Below are positions 43,236 through 54,015 of a stretch of 64,000 bases of DNA, one piece after another. The position numbers and the translations under genes were made by a program. This stretch comes from Ascaphus truei (taxonomy: Eukaryota > Chordata > Amphibia > Anura > Ascaphidae), in the NCBI GenBank assembly GCA_036426205.1, contig CM071570.1:70183429-70247428 (forward strand), read 5' to 3'. Below the pieces are notes generated by a model. The model was not told the origin of the DNA and searched no databases. It saw nothing but the letters and a program-made list of their open reading frames with translations. How positions within the stretch are numbered: the stretch's first letter is position 1; each line of letters begins with the position of its first letter.

Positions 43236-43583
43236 TTAGCTAAGCTGCAGATCGATCCGTTCTCCTGTAATCGACTGTAATAGATCGCTTGCTCCGGGTT
43301 ATTTAATTCAGTTCTTGCACAACATTTTGGGCAATGTAGTCCCGGAATATGATGACTGGGCAGTTACTAGATTCAATTGGTCCACTGCTAGAGAGAGGGC
43401 AGGACTCAAGAGCCAGAGCCTATCAGAAGGGGAAGGGGCTGTCACTTTAGAAATGCTTCCTACATTACAAACATTAAAAATGTCTTTAAAGCATTTTTTT
43501 ATTTTTTTAAATGCTACAGTACAAGTATTTTCTCGTAGTACAATTAAAAAAAACACATTTATGATATTGCTTGAACGGCTGCT
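43236..43583. repeat. Interspersed repeat, copy 1 of a pair
   Basis: Matches 51902-52278: shared phrases GATCGATCCG, CACTGCTAGAGAGAGGGCAG, and an AT-rich end with ATGCTACA..CAAGTATTTT and ATATTGCTTG. No inverted ends or coding sequence recognised; class unknown. Confidence 0.7.
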
Positions 43584-44934
43584 TTAGTCCAATTTTCTAA
43601 AAAAATTATCTTTCTGACTGTCCTGGAACAGGATTACACATTTTCTGTGTCCCTTTGCAGCTTTCAAGTAAACTTTCTCCCTATTTAATCTGCATGTTTT
43701 TCTCCTGTTCCAGCAGCTAGCTGCCTGTGTGAAATGCAACATTATTGCTACACATTCCCTTTACACAACCATAGCAACCTTCCAATCTTCATAGCCAGGA
43801 GGTTGGTTTAGCCCTGCTTGCTCCCCTGTCTTTCTGGCAGTTATAGTGGTCCTTAGACTGTTCCTGCCTGCCACAGGAAAGTGTCTTTCTTTTCCCTGCA
43901 AGCTGGCTTTGTGAGTACATTCCACCTTCATTACACCCCCTGCAATGCCATCCTTTTTTACCTTCCCCCCATACCAAGACACCTTCATCTAGAGAAGCAC
44001 TCTCTCACTACATACCACCATCAGCAAGTACCTTTTATATTTCTGTTGACTCCCAAATAAAGTTGAAGAAAATAGAAGGACTTTGTGTGCTTTCAAAAGG
44101 GGATGAGTTAAACCACTGGAGTCATTCACATCCTACATGTTACCCTGGTTCAAGAAGACTGACCATAAATTGGGCACAGACACACTGAAACACACCATTT
44201 GTGTTGGAAGTGCTGCTGGTGGTATGGATGGGAAGTGGGAGCATACTGGCCAAAGGACTGTGTTTGCCGGCAGCTGTAGTTTATAATTGCTGGGCATTCA
44301 GTGTCGGATTTTTAAAAAATGCTTCCCGTAGGCACTTACAGTACCTGGTGCTGCCCTTCTCCTCCAATGCCACGAGCGGCTGACAAGCACAGATCACACA
44401 TGCACACGACCGACTGGCAAGCACCAATCGCCCATGCCGCCTTCAAATTCTGCTGCCCCAACATGTTGCCACCCTAGGCCTGGGCCTAATGAGAAATCTG
44501 CAATTGTGGGCATTAATTATCCTCTGTGTGACTGTAGTTATATTAATAACCCCAACGTAAAGTTCCCACTTCAGCATGTGACATCCTCAGTCAGCATACG
44601 GCTGTGACTGACTAATATAATATACTCCTACGTAACACCAGGAACATGTCACTGCTATTGGTTCATTTTTGTCTTAAGGACTGTATCTTCATTTTAAAAT
44701 ATCTGAAACTTTTGTACTGTATATTTGTACTTCTTTCGATCTTCTTAAGACTCCTGATATGATCCAAATTCTTAGCCAGAAAAGTTTACGCCGCTTGAGA
44801 CATGGTGGATATTTTTTGATGCATATACAAATTAAAAAAAAGCTGTGTGTGCTGTGCACGCGCATAGTAAGTGAAACTTCTTTGACTTTTGTCACAGAAA
44901 TTGACTTATAACGCGCGTGCTCGGCACACATGTG

Positions 44935-45115
44935 TCAGTGTGTCAGTCAGTGAGTATGTATGTGTTTGTTTGTGTGTGTGTGTCAGTCAGTGTATGTATC
45001 TGTACCGGTCAGTGTGTGTATTTGTGTCAGTCAGTGTGTGTATTTGTGTCAGTCAGTGTGTGTATTTGTGTCAGTCAGTGTGTGTATGTGTGTGTCAGTC
45101 ATTGTGTGTGTGTGT

Positions 45116-45176
<61 letters not shown>

Positions 45177-45345
45177 AGTGTGTGTCTCTCTCTCTCTGTG
45201 TTGTGTGAATGTCTCTCTGTGTCGGTCAGTGAGTGTATGTGTGTCAGTCAGTGTGCGTGCGTGTGTGTGTGCGTATGTGTGACAGTCAGTGTGCGTGCGC
45301 GTGCGTCAAAGTGTGCATGCGTCAGTGTGTGTGTGTATGTGTTTA
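44935..45345. repeat. TG microsatellite with TGTCAGTCAG units
   Basis: Roughly 22-base units (GTGTGTATTTGTGTCAGTCA) at 44990-45080, then a pure TG run at 45109-45174, then mixed TG units. Confidence 0.9.
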
Positions 45346-45447
45346 TTTGCAGCAGTACCAGCATCATGAATGTTGAGCGGGTGGGGGAGCTCACAGTGGG
45401 GGGGAAGGAATAGGCACATCATTCAGGGGCGGTGTTCGGTACATCAC

Positions 45448-45745
45448 TGGGGTGTGCGTGCGTGTGTCAGAGTGTGCGCGTGCATGCGTCAGTGTGTGCG
45501 CGTGCGTGCGTCAGTGTGTGCGCGTGCGTCAGAGTGTGTGCCCGTGCGTCAGAGTGTGTGCGTGCGTCAGAGTAAGTGTGTGTGTGTGTGTGTCAGTCAG
45601 TGTGTGTGTGTGCGTCAGAGTAAGTGTGTGTGTGTCATTGTGTGTATGTGTCAGTCAATGTGTGTGTCAGTCAATGTGTGTATGTCAGTGTGTGCGTGTC
45701 TGTCAGTGTGTGTGTGTCTGTCAGTGTATGTGTATCTCTCTGTGT
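45448..45745. repeat. TG/CG minisatellite with GTCAGAGTGTG units
   Basis: Units of GTGCGTGCGTCAGAGTGTGT grading into TGTGTGTCAGTCAATG units. The long frames here are artefacts of the repeat. Confidence 0.9.
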
Positions 45746-45769
45746 GTACCGTATGTCTCTCTGTCTGTG

Positions 45770-46240
45770 TCCTGCCCCCTCTCTCCTGACTCCCCCCACC
45801 CCCGCCGCAGCCGCGGACCCGGGGGGCTCAGTCTGAGTCTCCTGAGCACACACTCCCCCCCCCCCCCGGCGGCGCGCTCAAGCTCCCCCCTTCCCCACCC
45901 CCCCGGCAGCGCGCTCAAACCACCCTATTCCCAGGCGCCGCTGCCAGCCGCTTCTGCGCATGCGTGGCGCGCGGCATGGCAGTGGGCGGGGAACGGCGCC
46001 GCTGCCAGCCACTTCTGCGCATGCGTGGTGCGCGGCATGGCGGCGGAACAGCGGCGCCGTGGCAGTTAGGTGCGGCGGCGATAGTGAGCAACTAGGTGTG
46101 GGTGTGTGGGAGGGTGAGGGGTGCGGCGGCGATTAGGAGCCGCCGCCGCCACATGTGACAGGGGGGGGGCGTGTGAGCGGAGCGGCGTCCATTACGTGAC
46201 GTCACTTCCGTTTCACATTTCGCCCCCCCATCTATCCAGT
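45770..46240. repeat. GC-rich island with 60-base direct duplication
   Basis: GGCGCCGCTGCCAGCC followed by CTTCTGCGCATGCGTGG occurs at about 45934 and again 60 bases later. CpG density is high. It may be a GC-rich miniature element next to the microsatellite; ends were not found. Confidence 0.6.
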
Positions 46241-46846
46241 TTTATCCCATCAGCGGTGCCACTAAAGAAGTTTCACTTCAAAAAGCCACATTTGATCATA
46301 TTATAATCTGTAAATCATGTAACTCCTCCCCAACTCCCCTTATTGCCACTCCCCAAATCACAAGCTGACACACACGACGCAAAACTTACAGCAAGGACCT
46401 TAATATATTGACACAAGGAAACACAAGATGAAAATGGCGTAATTTGCATCAATTTTGTACGAAAGTGCCTTAGTACATCTCTGTAATTGACTTAATGCTT
46501 TTATACTATGTGCTTCTACTGTATGTTCTCTCTATTCTCTATCTGTCCCTTCCTGTGTTTTGTCATTTATTCAAGTGAAAATTCATAATATGGTAACAGC
46601 AGAAGGGAGTCTTTGAAAGGAGTGTGATTTTAATATGACGTTTGAATTGGAAGTTATATTACACCGTATTAATGTCCATGGTAAACAGAACATCACCACA
46701 ATGGTAATTCATTTTTCTCCTTTTTTTTAAAAATATTTTTAACTTACATAGAAACATAACAGACAATAATTTCAAAAAGAACAAGAAGAGTTTTTCAAAT
46801 GTTGGGGTCTTTAAGCCAAGGCACAACTACACCGACATTATAAGAC

Positions 46847-46939
46847 CATGTGCCCTAGTGGTAACAACATTGCTTTTAAAGTGACAGAACCCAGTTAAAA
46901 TTCCAGTATCAGTTCTTTTTCTGACCTTTCACAAATCAC
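46847..46939 (+). mobile_element. MIR-like tRNA-SINE, 5' part
   Basis: CCTAGTGGTAACAACATTGC resembles a tRNA A-box region and CCCAGTTAAAATTCC a degraded B box. It is followed by TGACCTTTCACAAATCACTTT, which matches the core wording of MIR-type SINEs. Interrupted at 46940. Confidence 0.6.
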
Positions 46940-47184
46940 TTTGGTTCATATTTAATAAGCAGTACAATTCCATGAGATACCTTTCGACTCTGGAAAACAC
47001 CTAGGCCCATATTTATTAAGCAGTCTTCTGCAAAAATACACTTTTTTTTTAAAGAATCCAGTGCAGTTGTGGCCTCAAAGATAAAAAAAAGAACAACAAA
47101 ATAATATATATAGAGCAGTGTGTTGGTCAGCCCATTGAATTTAAGGTGCTTTATGTCAGAATACAGCTTAGTAAATATAGGCCA
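46940..47184. mobile_element. Miniature element inserted in the SINE
   Basis: Left end GGTTCATATTTAATAAGC and inverted right end GGCCTATATTTACTAAGC. A second left-end-like copy, GGCCCATATTTATTAAGC, is at 47004, suggesting a nested or duplicated end. Confidence 0.6.
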
Positions 47185-47265
47185 TTACCTCTCTGTGCTA
47201 AGGAAAGTAGATTGTATGCTCTTTTAGCCAGTGCCACTATTGTATAAGAAAACATTATCTGAACT
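47185..47265 (+). mobile_element. MIR-like SINE, 3' part
   Basis: TTACCTCTCTGTGCTAAGG and AGATTGTATGCTCTTTTAG are the expected continuation of the SINE begun at 46847. Confidence 0.55.
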
Positions 47266-49096
47266 AACACTTGATACAAAAGAAAACAATAAATAAGACT
47301 CGGTCTGTAGTTACAAATCCAACCTAAAATACAATTTTTATTCAAGCTTCATGAAATCTAAATATCAGCAGCAAACTCCCTACTTACACTAACTCCCCCT
47401 GATGAGTTCCATGGATTGTTTCCTAATACAGTACAGCATTTCTCTCATTCGACAAACTGCACTATAGTTTTATAAACACATTCTGCTAACCCACAGAAGT
47501 CCTGCCCACTGACAAAAGCAAGGCTGTAATATCTCTGGAGATCAAAAGATAAAGAATCAAGTGCATTCTAGTCAATTAGTTGCTTTTTCTTGACTATATT
47601 ACATGGTAAATTCCAGATAGGTTGCCGACATTTCTACCAAATCAGTTTTCATCAGGGCATATCCATGTAAAAATGAAATTAATAAAAAGCAACTTATTCA
47701 CTGGAGTGCACTGGATTCTTCATACTTCACTGTTGGCTAATCACTTGTCTTTCCAGTCTGCACACACCACTGTTCTATCAAGATATCCCTATTTCCTAAT
47801 TGAAGGTATTTTTAGAGTAATATATTGCTGCTCAGTTGCATGTCACTATTTTTCACTGGAAGTGTCCTAAATACTCTTGTCATATTAGTGCACCTCAGAC
47901 ACTTTCAACTCTAGGTAATCAACTTATTGAAAGATTTACAAAAGGGTAGAATGGCAAAGATCAGAAAACAAGTTGGTGAACAATAATGTACATCCATATG
48001 AGTGCTATCAACTGTAATGCACTCATGTTTAGATCTTACAGAATACACAGTACAGGGCTGTATTAATTCTCGTTTAGCTAACTAGTGCCACCCAAAGGCA
48101 AGAATATATATAAGGAATATAATCAAATATAATAAGTAAAAGAATGTGCATTATTAAGAATGTTTCTGGTACAATCAGCTGACCCAGATCATTGATCATG
48201 GTGTATGAAAATCTAGGTCAAATAGGGCTTGATTTCCGAAGTATTGTACTAAAGGAAAGTATCAGGTGAAATAGTTCTGCACGAAAGATAGCTTCTCATT
48301 CCAAAATTTTCCTAATAAGGCTGTAAACCTTCACTTATTTACCAATAGATTTGAATCCAAATATGCCAATTATTCTTCACTAAGTTTATTTATTTTATTT
48401 TCACTTTTTTTAATCCCACCCTTTATTCTTAATGTAGGATTCGGTGTAAGTGATAAGTGTGCATCATTAAATATGGTTCCAATCGTTATTCTTATCTTGG
48501 AGCTGCGTTCTCATGTTGCTTCCGTTGCTAAGTGCTAGGAATTGCACTTAGATAAAGACTATGCATTCCATGTCATGTAACAGTTTGACCTTTGGTCTAT
48601 GTTGAGAAGATGCAATTTAACATATGTTAACCGTACAATACCACTTTAAAGTTTTACAAATATAATAACTTAAGTGTGGATCCATAACTATTGGGAAAGA
48701 ATCTCCCAAACCCACACCCAGCTGGCCACAGAGATCATATTCGATCTGAAGGTTAAAATGAGAAAAGTAATAGACATGCAGATATAAAACGTTCAGTCTA
48801 ATTACTATTCAACGTATCATGGAGAATGCATACTGTATAAAGAATGCAAAATCATTTGTATAGGCGTCATTTTGATATTGTAATACTGCTCCTAACAAAA
48901 TATTTATGCACCTTTTTATTTAGAGAACCGAGAGAGAGGGAGACACCCGTTCAGCCTCCAGAACCAGACATATGGGTGCACTAGGGGAAGTAATAATAGA
49001 CACAGAGGAGATTTCTGAGCCAGAGAGTAGGCAGAGAAAGAAGCCCCCAGTAGTGTGCACTCGCGAGTCTGAAATGTATGTTGTCAATGTATAATG
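47266..49096. other. No recognised feature
   Basis: AT-rich non-coding sequence, the longest apparently unique stretch in this half of the window. Confidence 0.4.
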
Positions 49097-49100
49097 CTAA

Positions 49101-50034
49101 TGTAGCAGGGTATTCCTCGACACCACTAGGGGCGTTTACACTGCTCCTCAGGCTGACTCTGAGGAAGCAGGGAGGACTTAAGAAACTCTATGTCCTTGAA
49201 CTCTGACACGGAGCAGGATATGATACACTGTGACTGGTGCATGTGCAGTCAGTGCTGTCAGAGCACACGAGGTACTAGGACTGTCCTGGGAGCCAGTAAG
49301 GCTGCCTAGGATTAGGTTAGTGGTTTCCCCTGAGGGCCTAGTTCAACCCCAGCCACTGTAGTTGAGTGTTGTAGGGCTGCCATAATTTAGGGACCCTTCA
49401 CCATAGTGATACCTGAGGAGGAGCTGCCGAGCGGGAAGGACTTCAAGAAGAAACTCCTCAAGGACCAGAGACCACGTGAGCGGCTGCTGGTGGTAAGGTG
49501 CGAGGGGAGTTTATTTGGAGGCCCTGCATTGTGAGACACCACAGATAACAGCCTCCTAGAGGGAGACTATAGCTGGTTGAGTGATTAAAAAGGAAGGTAC
49601 CCACCGTACACCAACGATATCAAGGAGGTAGCGCTACCTCACACACACACACCCTATGACCTTGGAGGGACAAACCTTATCCCAGGGGTATTGGAGATAG
49701 AGCTGTATTCTCCCAGTAAGAGGAGAGGGACAGGGAGCTGTTATTATTGTTGTGTTGGTATTACTGTTGTTATTATTGATGTGTTATGTGGGACCCTGCT
49801 GGTAAAGTATTCTATTGTTTATACTGTTGTGTGAGTGGTTATTCACAAGATATATGTTTCTGTGAGGGGTTCATCTCGTCTGTGGCGGGATCCTCACAGG
49901 TGGAGGCGCTGCACCTTGCACCCCAAGCTCCCTATGAGTGGAGGCTCAGGCCTTCTGTGTCCCCAAACAGGTTAGCACCACAGAACCAGTAAGAAAACAA
50001 GTAGATCTCGCTTAAGGGGGATAGGGGTGCTACA
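49101..50034 (+). mobile_element. Solo LTR related to family A (934 bp)
   Basis: Begins TGTAGCAGGG, ends GGGGTGCTACA, flanked by a perfect 4-base duplication CTAA (49097-49100, 50035-50038). It contains TGGAGGCGCTGCACC and the following CTATGAGTGGAGGCTCAGGC, matching the inner part of the 5.11-kb LTR. Confidence 0.85.
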
Positions 50035-50374
50035 CTAAGGATTAATGGACTGGTAGAATACCAGCTGGTATGAGTGCAGCGGTTGAAGTTACAGCCTCAA
50101 AGTAAAGTCTCAAACACAATGGTAGTATTATGCCAGGAATGCATATGTGATAACTGAAAGGTAAAATTTTAATGAGAGTTAGTCAGCAGTTTTGCGAGCC
50201 CCATTTCACACCTCGTGAGCCCCCCCATTTCACACCTCTTGAGCCCCCACCCATTTAATACCTCGCGAGACCCCTCTATTTCCTGCCCTCTTACCATGTA
50301 TTTCTGCCCTCTGTCTCACCTCTCACGTTCCCCCCTCCATCAATTACTGGAAACCCCACCTTAACAATACATTT

Positions 50375-50684
50375 GAAACCCCCAATACATATAACCCCCT
50401 CCCATACATATAAAAAAAAAAATATATATAAACCCCCCTACATATAAATAAAACAATACATATAAAAAAAACAAATACATATAAAGCCCACCCAAATACA
50501 TATAACCCCCGCAAATACATATTTATCAAATAAAACAATACATATTTAAAAAAACAATGGATATATAAAAAACACCCAATGCATATAAAAAAAACAATAC
50601 ATATAAAAATTAACTCAATACATATAAAAAATACCCCAATACATATCAAAAAAACAATGCATATACAAAAGACCCCAATACATA
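50375..50684. repeat. AATACATATAAAA minisatellite
   Basis: About 17 imperfect units of roughly 17 bases (CAATACATATAAAAAAA). Confidence 0.9.
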
Positions 50685-50696
50685 TGTAGCAGTATT

Positions 50697-50736
<40 letters not shown>

Positions 50737-51459
50737 CGCAGATCGGGGCTATTACTGGGTGTTGGTGCATTACCTGCTAGTAACAAGAGGGCTGAGTCGT
50801 CCACGGTAACCTTTGGACACAGGAACAGGCTTCTGGGGTCCATATCCCACGTAATACTTAGCAGTGCAGCACCTCCGTAGGCTCCAGGGATATGGAGGTG
50901 ATCTCCCACGGTAGAACGGTAACTCTCCCCCCAATTAGATCACACACCAGTCAGGAGGTATATTGCAAAACAGGAACGGGTTTATTACTACTCTTAGTGC
51001 AGTAATACAGGTACTCAACAGTCACCTGCCGGATCACAGTCTCTTCTCTCAGGTATCACCGGAGATAGTCCCTGGATAGACACTATGGGCCTAGGGCACC
51101 CGCAGCCATCCTAGATCTTCCCCCCTCCCTTGCGGAGGCAGAGGTATAGTCACTCTACACCTCCCCGGAGGGAAGAGCACATGGAAAGGCCCCAATCTCA
51201 GGCTCCCAGTCGTGACCTGCCTTCTCCATGGGGAAGGACAACAACCAACTTTAGGGCGGTCATGCCTTTAAGTACAGCCAGAGGGCGTGCATCCCGTTGG
51301 CCCAGCCACAACAGGATATGTCACCCCCTGCTGTCACTCAAGCGCAGCACCAAAAGATGAAGGGGAAAACACCATGATAACTACTGGCAAACCTGTGAAC
51401 ACCAGGGTTTACTGCCAGCCCATAGGGTAGATTTAGTAGCCAGGGCTTACCCCGCTACA
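50685..51459 (-). mobile_element. Solo LTR related to family A (775 bp)
   Basis: Minus strand: TGTAGCGGGG to ATACTGCTACA, flanked by CATA at 50681-50684 and 51460-51463. It keeps AGTTATCATGGTGTTTTCCC, an AATAAA signal, GGAGGTGCTGCAC and GACTCAGCCCTCTTGTTACT, all shared with the 5.11-kb LTR. A run of 36 C (50698-50733, plus strand) lies near its end. Confidence 0.85.
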
Positions 51460-51463
51460 CATA

Positions 51464-51901
51464 AAAATACCCCTGGGGGGCTGGCGCTGCATGTTGGGCT
51501 TGATCTCTGGCAGACGCGGTTGCCAGTGCTCTTGCAGCCAGGCCCCGGTGCTCCTTCAGCTGCAGGCCTCATTCATCCAGTGTATACTGGCTATATACCT
51601 ATAGAGGGTAATATAGCCCATCCTGGCTAATCATACCCCTATCCATCAGGGATTTATGCCAATCTAGCAAGCTGATATTTGTGGTACTCACTCCCTATTA
51701 TTAACAGCTTCGCTTTTGTCTACTTTCGTCTGTATGTTTAGTTTGACCACATATATTTTATTATCATACCCAATAAATGTTACATTTTAAATCAGTCACT
51801 ATTCAATTTGAAAGAGTGCTAGTCTATAGGGGTCCTGTTCTTGTTTCGGCAAGATTTTGTGTTCTTTGGCCATCAATAAAATCCACACAATGATGAGTAA
51901 T
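51464..51901. other. No recognised feature
   Basis: Short non-coding stretch without recognised repeats. Confidence 0.35.
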
Positions 51902-52278
51902 TAGTTAAGTTGCTGATCGATCCGCTCTCCTGTGATTGAACGGTGAAGATTCGGCTCGGGAGTTCACTAAATGGTTATGCAGAGAAGGACAAAAGATGCA
52001 AAGTTCTGTGGGGAAGAACATGTGAGCAGGCAGTAGATTTATACAATTGGTGCACTGCTAGAGAGAGGGCAGGGCTCAAAAGGGGTGTGCCACAGCCTGT
52101 TTCAGAAGAGGAAGGGAATGTGACTTTGTAAATGATGGCTATAGAAACAAAAAGATGCTTGTTATGTTATAATACATAAAAAATTTCATTTAGAGTTGTT
52201 TTTTTTAATGCTACAAGTATTTTTTTATAGTACATAACTAATTTATTTAAAATATTGCTTGGTCTGATGCTTTAAAAA
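51902..52278. repeat. Interspersed repeat, copy 2 of a pair
   Basis: Partner of 43236-43583. The LTR element at 52279 begins directly at its AT-rich end. Confidence 0.7.
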
Positions 52279-53135
52279 TGTAAGGAATCCACTCCTGGCT
52301 TTGATTATAGCTTTTGCAGACTTCTGCAGTTGCAAAAGTTTCCTCTGGCAATCAATGGCACATGTGCTGCTTCTCATTGCAGCTTCTGCCCTGTGCTACA
52401 TCATTGGAGGAATACTCACACACCCTCCTCCTGTGATTGGATCTCCGCCCTTTATATCATGGGCGTTGGCACTGAACCAGTGCCGAGCATAATCTCCTAC
52501 CTGGACTATACTGTCTCTGCCACAAACCGCCCCAGGCCTCTCTCCTAGCGTTCTTACCTTCCAAGTTCCTGAGTATCCAGAGGCCAGTTCTTTCTCCTGT
52601 AATGAAGCGTGTTGCCAGCACCGGTACCTGCTGCATTCCCTCCTAGCAGTGGCAACCCTTCCTTTCCTGCGGCCTGCTGCTATCCCCTTGCAGTGGCCTG
52701 CCTTGGACTTCTGCGCTGAAGCGTTGGTTCTCTCCGACGCTGCCCTGCGGGGAACTTCGGCCAGCCTGCTGTCTCCTCCTGCTGAGATCAGCGTCATGGG
52801 CCGAGGCCGCTCCTCGCGCAGAAGCCACTCCCGCGCTCACGCTCCTAAGCTGAAGCGGGGAACTCATGTCTGCTTGTTGCCGATTCCTTGCTACGACTAC
52901 GACCACCCGGATGTTTTCTATCCTGACCCTGCTTCGGCCATCGATTGTCCTGTCTTCTCCTACCCCGACTTTGGCTTCAATAACGACGATGCTGCCTTCT
53001 CCAATCCTGACCCTGCGATGTACGACTACGAACTGCGCACTCCGGATCAGTCTGCGCGGACTAAGGTCGGTGATAATGTAACCCCACCTCAGCCCCGCGG
53101 TCCGGTCCCGGTTTGTGGCGAGCATCGGCGTAACA
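52279..53135 (+). repeat. 5' LTR of family B element
   Basis: TGTAAGGAATCC to GGCGTAACA. TATA-like CTTTATATC at about 52450. The frames through the LTR are open on both strands, probably from composition. No AATAAA was seen. Confidence 0.85.
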
Positions 53136-53779
53136 GTATGCTCGGCCAACAAAAACCGGACCGCGCCGTGGCGGGGGTAGGCAATTTTCCAACTGAAGTT
53201 ATGTCCCGGCCTGCGTACCAGTCCCACTATGAAGGCCAGTATCTGTGTGAAATAATAGCCTTGATTGAAGATCTGTATACGTATGAAGGTTTAACCCCTT
53301 TGCAAAGACAAAGCAGTTGTGATCTTTTTCTTAAGGCTTGCTGCATCCAGGACTTAAAACGGTCTCTAGCCGATTGTATACGCTCCCCTGATTCTCCTTT
53401 AACCTGGGATAACGTGTACCCTATGGAACTGGCCGACGCCCAAGAGGCACTCTATGCCCTGGCCTCATCACTGGACATTCATCTAGTACAACAGGGCGCC
53501 CTCCTCATGTTGGATCAATATCAGGATATACTCCATGTACTTTCCTTAACACTTGACATTTGCATAAAAGAACAGGACCCCCTCCTTGCCAGCTACGCTG
53601 CTGCTTGGCAGATCTCCTATGCTGCCAGTCCTGTTGCTAAACCTGTGGGGGTACCTCCCTCTCCTAAGAATGGCCAAACCATCTCTCTGTCGCTGCCCGC
53701 TAAGGAAGAAGCTGCCACGCTCCCTAATCCTGAGTTAACCTCCCTAAATTCTGTCCCTGAGGTTATTAACCCCTGCTAA
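53136..53779 (+). CDS. Family B protein, N-terminal helical part
   Basis: The open frame enters from the LTR (from 52649) and continues as MLGQQKPDRAVAG, then a helix-rich stretch (CEIIALIEDLYTYEGLTPLQ, SCDLFLKACC, LADAQEALYALASSLDIHLV, LLASYAAAWQISYAAS), then Pro/Ser/Glu-rich linkers to a stop at 53777. The helical block just after the 5' LTR would fit a Gag matrix or capsid-like role, but I recognise no family. After the stop, the same type of repeat (PEV..LTP..VNP) continues in another phase, so a 1-base indel near 53775 probably broke the frame. The start codon is not settled. Confidence 0.45.
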
Positions 53780-54015
53780 TCTGGCCTATGAGTCCCCCAC
53801 TGTAAATCCCTGCATTCCCCAGGTCAGTGTGTCTTCCCTAGCACCAGAGAATGAATCCTGTTTGCCTTCTTTTTCTAACCCAAAAATTCTAAGCTCTGTT
53901 CCTGAGGTTTTTTTCTGTTTTAACCCCTGATAGTCTGCTCTGTGAGGTCCCTACTGCTAACCCTAGTATTCCGCAGTCTAATGTTAGGTCCCTAGGGTAA
54001 GAGGCAGAACCCCCT
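53780..54015 (+). pseudogene. Broken link between the two family B frames
   Basis: Contains further units of the repeat found on both sides. The phase changes once near 53775 and once near a T7 run at about 53910, and an in-frame TAA lies at 53998-54000. These three lesions separate the frames. Confidence 0.55.

Noticed and set aside
44889..45789. Long Cys/Val/Ser-rich open frames
   Set aside because: They are produced by TG and TGTCAG simple repeats, open in several frames at once.
47390..47430. CTGATGAG as another hammerhead core
   Set aside because: No GAAA and no pairing flanks at the right spacing.
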